Source: Polymorphobacter fuscus
GTDB taxonomy: Bacteria; Pseudomonadota; Alphaproteobacteria; Sphingomonadales; Sphingomonadaceae
Length of the DNA: 64,000 nucleotides
Direction of reading: 5' to 3'
Assembly: GCF_011927825.1 (NCBI RefSeq)
Contig: NZ_JAATJI010000002.1
Span: 509,864 to 573,863, forward strand
This document shows, piece by piece, positions 25,931 to 36,800 of the stretch. The position numbers were made by a program, and so were the translations under genes. The notes below the pieces were generated by a model that had not been told where the DNA came from, did no database searches, and worked only from the letters and a program-made list of their open reading frames with translations. Positions within the stretch are counted from its first letter, which is position 1, and the number at the start of each line of letters is the position of its first letter.

Positions 25931-27856
25931 GTGGGAATTACCGAGTGGCTCGGTCACGCATTAATCTATTTCTTCACTAAGATTCCGATCATCGGCGATG
26001 CGATGGCAGCTTTTCTTGCTGTCGCCCTTATCGGGACAGCCTTTGTGATAGCGCTGCGCTACAAGCGTGATCATCACGAACCCCTTGCAAAAGCGATCGA
26101 GGCGAGGGTCCGTCTTCTTGATGAGGTGACGGGTGGGAGCATGGCAGACGTCGATCTGGCGCGCGTGGAGTTTGCACGCCGGTTCAACGACATCGATGAA
26201 CAAATGATGCAGGCGGACCATCCCGAAACCCTTCCACTTCGCAGAACATGGGAAGAGTACAGGGAAACGATCGTTGATCCGGCTGCGGACGTCTTAAAGA
26301 ACTCTGCCCGTCCTGAGCATTTTTTCGCAAACATCGGGGACCATCACCGTGGCCTGAACTGGTTTGCGAATATCTTCATTGCTATCGGTCTGCTCATTAC
26401 CTTCCTGGGAATCATTGCCGCTCTCTCCACTCTCGACTTTAGTGGAGGCGTTGATGCGATGCAGGAGCGTCTTAATGAGTTAATGAAAGTAGCCGGTGCA
26501 AAATTCTGGGCCTCGGTCGGCGGCATCGTCGCATCAATCGTATTGCGATCTTACGACTACCGGTTTGGCAAGCGGATCAACGACGGCCTCTCTGCGCTCT
26601 GCGACAAGCTTGAGCATGGTATGGTATACCTACCACCACAGCGCATCGCGAGTGATCAGCTCGAGCAACTGAAAGAGCAGACGCCGGCTCTTAGGGCATT
26701 TTCCGAGCAGCTGGCGGCTGCACTCGACGGCGCACTCGAAAAGCAGATGGCGCCCATGATCACCTATCTTGGTTCCATCCAGCAGGGCATCGATAAGATT
26801 AGTGGTGGCGGTGGCGAGGCCGTTCGTGATGCAATTGCTACAGGCGCAGGCGTGGAAATGGCGGGGTTAGCTGAAGCTATCGCGGCCATGACTGCGTCGA
26901 TGGTCACAATGTCAGAGCGCCTTGACAAGCAAACCGGCGAGTCTGATCGCCAGATTGAGGAAGCGGTGCGCAGGTTTGGTCAAGCGTCCGAAGAGATGCG
27001 GGCCGCATTTGGTGACCTCAATCGAAACTTTGGAGTCGTTGCTGACCGCATGCGTGATGAGAACGAGCAGGCTAGTGCTCTCGCCCGCCAGCGCATGGAT
27101 GAGCTGCTCAGCAGTCTCGGCAGCACCCTCGACGACATGAAGGCCGGCCTCGCTGCTGCGGCTGGCCAACTTGGGCAGGCGTCGGCTCGAGCTGCAAATG
27201 ATGCGGCGCAAATCGGCCAGGAGGCGATGGAGAAGTCATTCGCTGAATTCGTAGAGCGCTTTAACGGGGCGGGTGGGCCTCTTGTTACCAGTATGAAGGA
27301 CGCTGGAAGTGCGATCTCGGGTTCAGCCGACCGGCTGTCCAGCGCGCAAAGCGCGATAGGTGACCACGCGCGCGCCATCGAGCAAGTGGCCGCCCGCTCA
27401 GGTGATTTGGCGACAGCGTTCGGCACTGTGGCCAATGATGTACAGGCTGCCGCCGCCCCCGTACGCCAGTCTGCTCTCTCAATCGCGGAAGCTGTCAAAT
27501 CGGTGGAAGCCGTCATTTCCAAGGATGCACAATCGTCCGAGAACGCGCGCCAGGAAATGCGCCAGCTCGCAGCAGCGCTTAATCAAACTGCAACCGCAGC
27601 GTCTTCGGCTTGGTCAGAATACCGAGCTCGTTTTGAGGACGTCGATCGGTCGCTCGGAGAGGCCATAGATAAAATCACCGATGCCGCCGTCAATCATGCC
27701 TCAAGTCTCAATGACCGCGTCGGTCAGATTGACAAGGCGCTCGGCGAGGGCGTTGCCCAGCTTGCTGGCGCACTTGAGCCTTTGGCAAACCTTAGAGACA
27801 CGGTTGAAGAGCTGGCAGCTGTGCTTGCCAATCGAAACCGGGAAGCTGCTGAATAA
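25931..27856 (+). CDS. zorA: Zorya anti-phage system protein ZorA (MotA/ExbB-like channel with long tail)
   Basis: A 641-aa inner-membrane protein. Hydrophobic segments at about 10-42, 140-168 and 188-205 correspond to the MotA/TolQ/ExbB-type proton channel core. Residues about 235-641 are long, Ala/Gln/Glu-rich helices with heptad character, the expected intracellular tail. In Zorya, a ZorA pentamer with a ZorB dimer forms a proton-driven motor in the envelope that senses phage entry and recruits effectors. Start is GTG at 25931 after GGGGGGA. The stop overlaps the zorB ATG by one base (TAATG). Confidence 0.88.
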   Translation: MGITEWLGHALIYFFTKIPIIGDAMAAFLAVALIGTAFVIALRYKRDHHEPLAKAIEARVRLLDEVTGGSMADVDLARVEFARRFNDIDEQMMQADHPETLPLRRTWEEYRETIVDPAADVLKNSARPEHFFANIGDHHRGLNWFANIFIAIGLLITFLGIIAALSTLDFSGGVDAMQERLNELMKVAGAKFWASVGGIVASIVLRSYDYRFGKRINDGLSALCDKLEHGMVYLPPQRIASDQLEQLKEQTPALRAFSEQLAAALDGALEKQMAPMITYLGSIQQGIDKISGGGGEAVRDAIATGAGVEMAGLAEAIAAMTASMVTMSERLDKQTGESDRQIEEAVRRFGQASEEMRAAFGDLNRNFGVVADRMRDENEQASALARQRMDELLSSLGSTLDDMKAGLAAAAGQLGQASARAANDAAQIGQEAMEKSFAEFVERFNGAGGPLVTSMKDAGSAISGSADRLSSAQSAIGDHARAIEQVAARSGDLATAFGTVANDVQAAAAPVRQSALSIAEAVKSVEAVISKDAQSSENARQEMRQLAAALNQTATAASSAWSEYRARFEDVDRSLGEAIDKITDAAVNHASSLNDRVGQIDKALGEGVAQLAGALEPLANLRDTVEELAAVLANRNREAAE

Positions 27857-28584
27857 TGGATGGCGCTGTTCGCAGGAAGCCGCCCGAAGAAGGCGAAAGC
27901 TACTTTATGTCCATGACGGACATGATGGTCGGCTTGCTTCTCATCTTTATCATTTTGCTGGCCTATTTCGCCCTCAACCTGCAGTCCAAGACCGAAGAGT
28001 TGACGGGCGCTAACCGAACCCGCGAAGTGATCCTGAACGGGTTGAAACAGGCGCTCAAAAACAAGGGGTTGCAGGTCGAAATCGATACCAAGACAGGCGT
28101 CCTTCGTCTCCCCGATGACGTGCTCTTTGAAAAGGGAAGTTGGGATCTAACTGACAGCGGGCAGGCGGCTATCAGCAAGGTCGCCAGCGCCATGGTTGAG
28201 GTGTTGCCATGCTACACCACGTCGAACCGGTGCAAAGGGACGCGTTCACCACACCTTATCGACGCAGTCTTTGTTGAGGGGCACACCGATTCAGACGCCA
28301 TGTACGGCGAGATGAATAACTACGGCCTGTCTGCGAGACGGGCTGAAATCACGTTCACCATGCTGCAGCGCAATCAGGCCGCGCTACGAGAATTCCTCAA
28401 TAAGCCGCCTGGGGAACCCGGCTCTGCTCCTATCCTGGGCCTAAGCGGCTATGGACCAGATCGACCCATCGCTGATGGGGACAGTGAAGCGGCGAAAAAG
28501 CGTAATCGCCGCATCGACTTGCGCTTTCTTATGACAACACCGAACGCTGGTATGGACAAGGACATCCTGAGGCGACGGCAGTGA
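27856..28584 (+). CDS. zorB: Zorya protein ZorB (MotB/OmpA-like)
   Basis: A 242-aa partner of ZorA. A short cytoplasmic N terminus leads to a single membrane helix (about 23-45) with SMTDMMVGLLL; Asp22 is placed like the proton-carrying Asp of MotB/ExbD. The periplasmic part has an OmpA-like peptidoglycan-binding domain (about 85-232; VEGHTDSDAMYG, NYGLSARRAE and RNRRIDLRF). A Cys pair between the OmpA strands (around residues 117-125) is typical of ZorB. zorC starts inside its stop codon region (4-nt overlap). Confidence 0.9.
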   Translation: MDGAVRRKPPEEGESYFMSMTDMMVGLLLIFIILLAYFALNLQSKTEELTGANRTREVILNGLKQALKNKGLQVEIDTKTGVLRLPDDVLFEKGSWDLTDSGQAAISKVASAMVEVLPCYTTSNRCKGTRSPHLIDAVFVEGHTDSDAMYGEMNNYGLSARRAEITFTMLQRNQAALREFLNKPPGEPGSAPILGLSGYGPDRPIADGDSEAAKKRNRRIDLRFLMTTPNAGMDKDILRRRQ

Positions 28585-29987
28585 GCTTTCTGCGTTCTTC
28601 GATTGCTCGGATGGACGCGCTTGCGTCGGCAGGCCTGGCCAAGCCCCCGACAACGCAGCCTGAGTTGCGGCGGCAACTCGCCAAGTTCGACACCAATGTC
28701 GGCGCAGCGGAGCCAACCGTTGATCTGAAGCCCTTCTTACGTGGCGCTGTGCAAACCGGCGCTCACGCGCTGCCGCGCTTCCAGCTGAACCGGGTGCTTC
28801 GCGGGGCTTGGTGTGATGCAGAGTTTGACGATCTTGGGTCCGCCGCCCTGGATCGCGCAGTTGGCGATCTGCGACGCAGTTCCGATCAGGCCGTAATCGA
28901 TGGATATCTCACCTATTTTCCAAAAGACCGCCCGATCATCGGCAAGCTTGCCGCCGCCGCCTCCAGCGCTGCCCAGCGATACGAATGGACTTGGCGTGAC
29001 CGGAACATGCGGTGGAGTTTGTTCACGCCGGGCCAAGGTCCGTCAAAAGTCGCGCTTGATTTCATATCGCGCGATACTGCCGGCATCGAGCAGCTGCTAA
29101 GAGGTACTGGTCTTGGCACCAACCTGGCTGCGAGTGGTTTCGGCCAGGCAACATTCGCGCAAGCTTGCGTGGCCACAGCGGGATTACCGTCTAGGCACGC
29201 TGTAGGAGCACAGCGCAACATACTGGCTCTATTTGATAAAGACGCGCTGGCGGGACAACTCGAACTGGTTGTGCGAGCCTTGTTAGAGCCTTGGATAAGC
29301 GAAAAGCCGGATCCTGAGCATCGCAAGGCAATCTCGGCGTTTCTCCTCGATCAGGTCGGGGACCCGCGACTTCAGCGAACCCGTTGGGCTAGGATTGTCA
29401 ATTCTTTGGCAGAGACGATTGGAGAAGCAAGAGCGCGCGAGATTGCGCAGGTGTTCAAGCGCTGGCTGACAGAAGTTGCTATGCGCGAATTCTTTCGCGC
29501 TATCGCCAAGACCACCGATAGGCCTGACCAGTGGGCTCAGCGCGAGAAGTTCTGGATGGCCTATCTCGACGAAGGCCTCGTCACTGATGCTTGGCCAGCC
29601 CTTGGCATCCGCGCGCGCAACCGGATCGAGGAAATTATCCGGCAAAGCGGCGAACGGCCGGAATATGGCATCATTCGTGGCGGAACCGCCTCATCGTCTT
29701 CAATCATCATGCGGATAGGCGATCTCCGGATCGCTGAGTGGAGTGACAGTGGGTCGTGTCGCTTTTGGAGTGACAGCGATCCCGGTGCGCCACCACTATA
29801 TGCGAAGACGTATGACGGCGGAAAACTGCGTACCACCGCCGGCCGGGCGGATTTCGAGTTTGAGTCGCACGTTCCCGCCAGCCCGGGCTGGGAGACCAAA
29901 TTTGCAGGCATAATACACCGCCGAACGTCAATATCGCATCCGCGGTCCGGAAAAGGTCGTGCCCGAAACTGGAACGATAAGTGGTGA
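28581..29987 (+). CDS. zorC: Zorya type I protein ZorC (EH_Signature domain)
   Basis: A 468-aa cytoplasmic protein. The motif WAQREKFW (residues 318-325) and surrounding helices match the EH_Signature domain, which together with a ZorD of SNF2 type defines Zorya type I rather than type II (zorE). ZorC is thought to bind DNA and cooperate with ZorD. The GTG start overlaps the zorB stop by 4 nt, and zorD starts 7 nt before its end. Outside the motif similarity is low, as is usual for ZorC. Confidence 0.85.
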   Translation: MSFLRSSIARMDALASAGLAKPPTTQPELRRQLAKFDTNVGAAEPTVDLKPFLRGAVQTGAHALPRFQLNRVLRGAWCDAEFDDLGSAALDRAVGDLRRSSDQAVIDGYLTYFPKDRPIIGKLAAAASSAAQRYEWTWRDRNMRWSLFTPGQGPSKVALDFISRDTAGIEQLLRGTGLGTNLAASGFGQATFAQACVATAGLPSRHAVGAQRNILALFDKDALAGQLELVVRALLEPWISEKPDPEHRKAISAFLLDQVGDPRLQRTRWARIVNSLAETIGEARAREIAQVFKRWLTEVAMREFFRAIAKTTDRPDQWAQREKFWMAYLDEGLVTDAWPALGIRARNRIEEIIRQSGERPEYGIIRGGTASSSSIIMRIGDLRIAEWSDSGSCRFWSDSDPGAPPLYAKTYDGGKLRTTAGRADFEFESHVPASPGWETKFAGIIHRRTSISHPRSGKGRARNWNDKW

Positions 29988-32900
29988 CGACCAAGTTTAT
30001 CGCAACCCAACGGAGCGACGGCGGCGAGGCGATCACTCTGTCGCGCGAACACCAGAAGGGACTGTTTCGGCGTGCGTCAAGCGAGAAGGTCCCGGTTTCA
30101 GAGTGGCCCAAGGTGGCACCCGAAGCAGGGCAAGCGGCATTGGCTCTTGCACGATCATACGATGACGATGGCCAAATTATCGAGCAGGAGAGCGAGATCG
30201 CCCTTCCAGCGCATGTCGTTGCGCGATTGGACGAGGCCGATGCCTTTGCGTTGGGATTGCCGCCAGCCACTTACCTGACCCTGCAGCTCAATTCAGACGG
30301 TTCACTTTCCGAAGGAACCATCAAGGTAAACACGAGATGGGTTCGCCGGGGTGGGTCGCCCGTTCGTGCCGACATTGTGGGAGCACGTGTTCGCGAAGGC
30401 GGACGGGTCAGCCGGATGCCCGAGCCAATCTTTTCGGTTTTCAACGCTGCGCTTGCCGTTAATGCCGCTGATGATCCTGACTCACGCCGAGCGGCCTTTG
30501 CGTATCTTCGCGAGCAGCTTGGTGATGAGATCGGCGCCGGCATTGAAGCTGACGGGTTTCTTGAAAGAATCCGCATCGCATATGCCTCCAACTTCTCCTT
30601 GAACGCCAAAACAGATCACGGCCGCTTCGATTTTGATCCGATACTCTTCTCGAGGAGTGTGGGCGAAGCACCGGATGGAGATCTGATCGATGAAGCCGAT
30701 GCGTCGCTGCTGACCGCTCAGGACAACCAGCATTTCCAACGCAGGTTTAGGAGTCAGGAAGGGGGGCGGCGCAGTTACCTTTTATCAGATGGAACGCTGC
30801 TGTTCCTTGATCCATTGCTGGGGAAAGCTCTAGACATCGTTCGTACCAAGCAGGCGGGCACGTCGCGGGAAAGGCGCGAATTCTTGCGCTCGCCGCAGCG
30901 CATCCTACGCGAAGAGCTCGACCTCGACGCGAGTGGAGACGACGAAGCCGCCGATCGACTCTTCATCGAGACCCAGCAATTCTCGGAGCGCGTCAGCGGC
31001 ATTGAGGTTTGGCAGAAACCAGTCCTGCCCTGGATTAAACCGAAGCTCAACACGTGGCTGCCAGAAGACTTTGGCCTGCGGATTGGCGATCCTCCTAATG
31101 CGCGTCATATCGAACTGGCGCCGGGCGATGCAGAAGTTCTTGCCGGCACGGTTAAAGCCGCCATTGAATCCGGTAATGAGACCGTTGCATGGCGCAATGA
31201 AGATATCCCTGCAACACCAGCTACTCTCGGGGCGGCGCGCGCTGTCGCTGATCTTGAAAGGCAGATTGCCTCGGAACGTGATGGGCAGACGCTCAGTGGC
31301 GGTGCGCGTGAAAGCGTCGAGATCCTGTTCCTCCAGGTTGGGGCTAATTTCGAGCAACTCGACTACGCTCGCCTGCCCCGGTCAAAACCAGAATCGGTGC
31401 CGTTCATCGTCCCATCGCTTCCCCAAGGTCTGAAATCGGAGCCGAAGCCTCACCAGGTAGACGCGTTCTCTTGGCTGACAGAAGCTTGGGAGCGTCGGAT
31501 GCCAGGCATCCTCCTTGCTGATGACATGGGGCTAGGCAAGACATTCCAGGCGCTGATGTTCCTTCTATGGCTGCGGAGCAACTCTGCTCACGCAAAGCCT
31601 GTTCTGATCGTTGCGCCGACCGGCCTGCTCAAGAATTGGCAAGCAGAGCTAGCGCAACATGTCGAGGCCGGCCTCATGGGGCCGGTCGTCGAGGCGTTTG
31701 GGACAAACTTGCAGAGCTTTCGGCTCGACGCTGGGAGCGACATCCGCGGTGGTACCTCGCGGCTGGATTCGGCCATGTGGGAAGGCGCAGGAATCGTCCT
31801 TACGACCTACGAGACGATGCGTGACTATCACATTAGCTTCGCGCGCATTCCGTTTGACGTGATTGTCTACGACGAGGTTCAGAAGCTGAAGAATCCTGCC
31901 AGCCAGATGACCCGGGCAGCCAAGGCGTTAAACGGCCGTCTCCAGATTGCCATGACCGGCACACCGGTCGAGAACAGGCTTCAGGATCTCTGGTCGATTG
32001 CTGATACGGTTTATCCGGGCTTTCTCGGATCCAGTCGAGAGTTTGAAAGCAACTTCCCATCGAACGATCTCGATCGCTTGTCTGAACTTCAACACCGGCT
32101 GATCGACCGCGATGATGAACTACCGCCCTTCATGCTTCGGCGCATGAAGGACGAAATTTTGACGGGGTTGCCCAAGAAGAGTGCTCGCAAGTACGCGGTC
32201 GAGATGCCGCCAGTACAAGCCGAGGCCTATGATCTCGTGCTCGCCCGTGCACGGGCGCTGCGGCAAAGCGGCGAGCAAGGTGCGATGTTGAAGGTGCTGC
32301 ATATGCTGCGCGGCACATCGCTCCATCCATCGCCGCCACGAGGCATTGTCGATATCGATGAGTATATCGCGCAGTCCGCTCGCCTGAAGAAGACCTTCGA
32401 AATTCTCGAAGATCTCCAGAAGCGGGGGGAAAAGACACTAATCTTCTGCGAAGACCTTGAAATGCAGACCTTTCTCGCAATGGCGATTCAGGAGCGCTTC
32501 AACCTTGAACGCAGACCTATGTGCATCAGTGGGAAGGTGGCCGGACACAAGCGGCAGGACATGGTCAACACCTTTCAGGGATCGCCGGTCCCGTTCGACG
32601 TTCTCATTCTCTCTCCAAAGGCCGGCGGTGTGGGCCTTACGATTACAGCCGCTAACAATGTTATACACCTGTCGAGGTGGTGGAACCCAGCTGTCGAAGA
32701 CCAGGCAACCGACAGGGCCTATCGTATCGGTCAAACACGGCCGGTTACGATTCACATCCCGATGGCTATCCATCCGGACTCGGCGATTGGCCCATCGAGC
32801 TTCGATCAGCGCCTTGATGCCCTCATGGAGCGGAAGCGCTCGTTGTGCCGCGGTTTGCTCATGCCGCCGGAAAGCGAACATGACGTTGAGGAGTTGCTCT

Positions 32901-33808
32901 GTGACGTTCTCGACGGGCATCGGGTTCAAACAGGGGATCAGAAAGCAAATTCTGCAGGCGAAGGCGCAAGTCGACTAATTCTCGAAGAGTCTGACACCGA
33001 CAACATTCGGACAATCTCCTTAGCCGGCGCCGAGCCAGGCCGTGTCGATCTCGATCTTGCTGAGGAAAGCTCCAAGCCCGCTGCGCCTTTGGATGATGCA
33101 GAGCGCAAGGGTGCTAAAGACGAAGAGCCGCTTGCTAATGAACCAAATCCCCAGGCCGACAAGGACCTGGCGGCTCGATCCGAGGTGCTCGACGGAGGTG
33201 CCCCGGACGCAGGTGAAAAGGCGTTTACTTCGACCAAGGCTGGCCAATCGGCTTCGCGCCCAATCTTGTCGGTGCGAACGCCCGTTGATGCGGCAGAGGC
33301 ACGAGTATCATATGTTCAGCGCGTGGTTTTTGAGCAATACGGACCACGCGACTGGGCCATATTCGAGCAGTATGCCCGCGACGCGGCCATAGCGCGGCTC
33401 GAGGTTCAGGATCCATATTGCTGCGCAGATGAGCAGGCGCGGGGACGCCTCGTCAACTTTATCGGTCGGTTTCAGCAGCTCGCTTCGGACATCGCTGCCG
33501 TTCATATTGTGGCGTTCGACGCGGACTCGGTTCAGACAAGAGACGTTGAGAGCACAAACGATCAGCGCAAGGATCTTGAACAGCGTTGGAATCGCCTGCT
33601 CTCGTCTGTGCCGCTGCACCTTTCACAGAAGTCGCGGCGATCCGTTGGCGATTTGCACGACCGCTACGTCAAGGCCAGGCTTGGCAATGGGGATACCGTC
33701 ATCTGGGACTTGGGCCGCGGAATTGACGGGGTCATGAACGCCCGCTGGTCCTGCGTCGTCAATGCCTTCTATGACCGGTCGGCGCCGGGATCACAGTTGG
33801 TTCACTGA
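29981..33808 (+). CDS. zorD: Zorya type I protein ZorD (SNF2-family helicase/nuclease effector)
   Basis: A 1275-aa superfamily 2 ATPase. After a roughly 470-residue N-terminal region, the SNF2 core has Walker A DDMGLGKT (about 513-520), motif II DEVQ (about 631-634) in place of DEAH, motif III MTGTPVENR and motif VI TDRAYRIGQTRPV (about 908-921). It continues with an acidic, low-complexity linker (about 1000-1110) and a final domain of about 150 residues. ZorD degrades or processes invading DNA once ZorAB is triggered. It is longer than I expect for E. coli ZorD because of the C-terminal extension. Start is GTG 29981 or 29984. Confidence 0.88.
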   Translation: MVTTKFIATQRSDGGEAITLSREHQKGLFRRASSEKVPVSEWPKVAPEAGQAALALARSYDDDGQIIEQESEIALPAHVVARLDEADAFALGLPPATYLTLQLNSDGSLSEGTIKVNTRWVRRGGSPVRADIVGARVREGGRVSRMPEPIFSVFNAALAVNAADDPDSRRAAFAYLREQLGDEIGAGIEADGFLERIRIAYASNFSLNAKTDHGRFDFDPILFSRSVGEAPDGDLIDEADASLLTAQDNQHFQRRFRSQEGGRRSYLLSDGTLLFLDPLLGKALDIVRTKQAGTSRERREFLRSPQRILREELDLDASGDDEAADRLFIETQQFSERVSGIEVWQKPVLPWIKPKLNTWLPEDFGLRIGDPPNARHIELAPGDAEVLAGTVKAAIESGNETVAWRNEDIPATPATLGAARAVADLERQIASERDGQTLSGGARESVEILFLQVGANFEQLDYARLPRSKPESVPFIVPSLPQGLKSEPKPHQVDAFSWLTEAWERRMPGILLADDMGLGKTFQALMFLLWLRSNSAHAKPVLIVAPTGLLKNWQAELAQHVEAGLMGPVVEAFGTNLQSFRLDAGSDIRGGTSRLDSAMWEGAGIVLTTYETMRDYHISFARIPFDVIVYDEVQKLKNPASQMTRAAKALNGRLQIAMTGTPVENRLQDLWSIADTVYPGFLGSSREFESNFPSNDLDRLSELQHRLIDRDDELPPFMLRRMKDEILTGLPKKSARKYAVEMPPVQAEAYDLVLARARALRQSGEQGAMLKVLHMLRGTSLHPSPPRGIVDIDEYIAQSARLKKTFEILEDLQKRGEKTLIFCEDLEMQTFLAMAIQERFNLERRPMCISGKVAGHKRQDMVNTFQGSPVPFDVLILSPKAGGVGLTITAANNVIHLSRWWNPAVEDQATDRAYRIGQTRPVTIHIPMAIHPDSAIGPSSFDQRLDALMERKRSLCRGLLMPPESEHDVEELLCDVLDGHRVQTGDQKANSAGEGASRLILEESDTDNIRTISLAGAEPGRVDLDLAEESSKPAAPLDDAERKGAKDEEPLANEPNPQADKDLAARSEVLDGGAPDAGEKAFTSTKAGQSASRPILSVRTPVDAAEARVSYVQRVVFEQYGPRDWAIFEQYARDAAIARLEVQDPYCCADEQARGRLVNFIGRFQQLASDIAAVHIVAFDADSVQTRDVESTNDQRKDLEQRWNRLLSSVPLHLSQKSRRSVGDLHDRYVKARLGNGDTVIWDLGRGIDGVMNARWSCVVNAFYDRSAPGSQLVH

Positions 33809-33820
33809 ACGCCCAATCTG

Positions 33821-33848
33821 CCAAATTTGTGACCGGCTTCCAATTTGG
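33821..33848. terminator. Possible bidirectional terminator between zorD and druE
   Basis: CCAAATT (33821-33827) and AATTTGG (33842-33848) form a 7-bp stem with a 14-nt loop in the 74-nt gap between the two convergent genes. There is no long T-run, so this is a weak call. Confidence 0.35.
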
Positions 33849-33882
33849 GGCGCCTTCAAGCGAGATCCCGAGCGGTGCCGGT

Positions 33883-36800
33883 TCAAGTGATGACCACGTA
33901 GCCAGCCCCGCGGGCACTCACAATTGCGTTGAATTGGGCCAGTTTAGACAATTGCTTCGTGACTTCTGCGCCAAAATCAAACCGTGCAAATGATGGCGTC
34001 CGCCAAGGACCAAAGCCTTGATCAAGGATGATGCGAACCGCGTGATTTTGCGCAAAGTGCAACGTCAGCACCCGCCCGTGTCCGGCATTGCGATCATCGA
34101 GTTTGACGTCAAAACCAGCAGCCTCAAGCAAGCCGATAAGCACCTCGTCGCGGTCTTCGGCAAACTGCCAATCATGATCGGGCGCAAATGGCTGCCGGTC
34201 ATTCGGGCGAAGTGGATTGGTGATGATTCCGGCGGAGATTTTCCCCTGACTGCCAAATTCCTCGTGGATGCCTTTTATCGCGTCGGTGAGAAGACGGACA
34301 CTGAGCGGTGTCTGCAAGTATCGGTCATTGTACGTAATGCGTGCCAGGGGGCCTAAGCCCCCAGCGGCTCGAATGTGCGGAGCAAGCAGTGTCGCAAAGC
34401 GGCTACCGAAGCCGATCAGATCTCCGTCCAGTTCCTTGGAAAGTTCAAGATACTGAGTGCCCGATGCGGGCAGCAAGCTGTCGAGTACAAGCCCGACACT
34501 CAGTGGTGCAGGCTCAGCCGTAATTCTGACGGCAGCATGTCCCCAATCGGGCGACAGATTGCGGGCATGAAGATCACGCGTCACCCACGCGTACGGCCGT
34601 GCTCCATCATTTTGGGCAACGGTGATGGCGCCATTGGAATAGACAGGCGCCTTGCCGACCCTCAGGTCGAGGTTGAGTGCTTTGGCGGCATCGCGTAGGG
34701 CAAGCCGAGCCGCAGGGTCGAGTTTGTCCAGCCATGCCTGTTCAATCACCAAGCGCACCCGCTTGCCTTTCGTGGTGATCTTTTGGACCGTTGCCTCAAA
34801 GAGACCGCGACCTACGTAAGCGACATCCGTTTCAGGACCAGCCCAGACCGTAACTGTCTGGGCACCACCTTCAACCGCGTCCACCAGCGCGTCAGCCACG
34901 GACGGGCAATGGCGCGCATCGGGTGCCGCCATGTCGGCTTCATCGATACGTCCGAGCGCCTCAAGAGTGGTCCTGGCCCAGCTCAACGCAGCTTGCCTGT
35001 CGATGCTCTCTTGGTGCTTGAACAAGTCCACCGTCAGCACGCAAGCGGAGCAGCCTTTGACGCAGCCGGGCTCTTGGCAGTCTAAAATTTGTGCCGCCTC
35101 ATGCAGCAGCTCTTCGAACCATCGCACCGCATTTGGCGCGAAGCCTGCCCCACCGGCGGCGCGATCGAAAAGGAATAGCGAGTGGGTTTTCTGCCCCAAG
35201 ATGCTGCGTGCAGATCGTACGGCAATCCCGATTTCGTTAGTTTCAATTCCTAAGCGCCGGCAGAGGGCTTCTCGTAACGCTGCAACCGCAGCCCAGGCAG
35301 CGCCTTCATTCTCGAGACCAACAGGCTGGAGCTCGGTAACATCAGTGGCCGCCTCATACCCAAGCGCGATGGGAGTGGTGATCTTGAACGACTTCTCGTT
35401 GCCTGGGCATAGGCCGGCGGCATTTCGGCGCGTACCGCGCAAGGGGGCGTGATCCAGCAATGCCTTGGTACCGCTCACAACCGCGGACACGGGCTCAGCT
35501 CGGCCACATTCAAGGCAAATATGGTAGCCCTTGTGACCCACCCCGCGGGATGAGAAAAACACCAGGCCATCTGCGCTTGCACGCATCCGGCCAAGCTCTG
35601 GGGTCACAAATTTTTGCCAGACCGTGTTGCGAACAACGATTTGTTCCGGCTCCGGTTCGACGTAGCGTACTTGGTCGGTATCAGCGTGTGGCTTTTCCGC
35701 CATATCGACGATGAAGCCGGTCGGTTCAAGAAAACGTCGGCTCGCACCATTGGGAAGCTCCTCGCGGCAAGACGGGCACGCGTCAGGAACGACAGGCGAA
35801 CAATCGGCGGCCCCGCAGGACGGGCAAGCCCAGAAGATCCGGAGCGACTGCACCTCCCGGGCCTGCGCATCATCAGACGGGCGCTGCCAGTTGAGAGTGA
35901 CACCTGCGGATCGATAAACGAGCCCATTGACGACGATCTCGGAGCCAGGCGCGTAGTCCCTGATAGCGATATCGAGAGTTCGGGAAGGGTAGCTGCGCCG
36001 CCGCTGGTTGCCCTCATCCTGCTGGTCCGTGCTGTCGTACGCAGCGTCATTTCCTGGTTTGTCCTCATGGACAAAGGGCACCACAGCTGTTGGCATCCCA
36101 TGCGCGGGCAAAAACCCGCGGACGACCAACTCCTTTAGCAGGTTCTCGCGCGTCAACCGCTTGAGCTGATACTCAAGGCCAGCACGGCCTTCTGGGACAT
36201 CGACGCTGGCGATCTGAGCCTGCATTAGCTCCCATTCGGTCACGAAGCTGGCAGCAACCTCCTCAAGCATGCTGGCTGCCGCCACGAAGAGCGACTGATC
36301 GCGATCGAGGGCTGTCCCGGTTACCAGACGACCCACTTCGTTGTGGAGTTCGCTCCAAGTGCTGGGAGCCCCCAGCCACGCAATGCAGGTTCGAACCGGG
36401 CTAGCTTCGATCGGAGGTGTACCGGATGTCTCGGGGCAGCCGAAGAAATCGCCTGCGCGCGTCTTTAGGGCTTCACCGCCTGCGCTCGCGAACCAGCGCG
36501 CGAGCAATAAAGCGTTGATATGCCGTTGGACGATGCGGCGGCTATCAAGTCGGACCTGCGGTGCGCGCGTTTGACGACTGAGATAGCCGGCAGGATCGCG
36601 AAAAGCTTCCCGATCGAGCGGAGTGTCACGCGTGTAAGTCAGCGAACTGGCAAACCCTTGGCGCCGCCGACCGACACGGCCGACCCGCTGGCGGTAGCTG
36701 GCAAGCGATGGGGGTACGTTTGTCATCATCACGGCAGAAACCGAGCCGATGTCGACGCCCATTTCCATGGTGGTCGAGCAGTTGAGGATGTTGATCTCGC

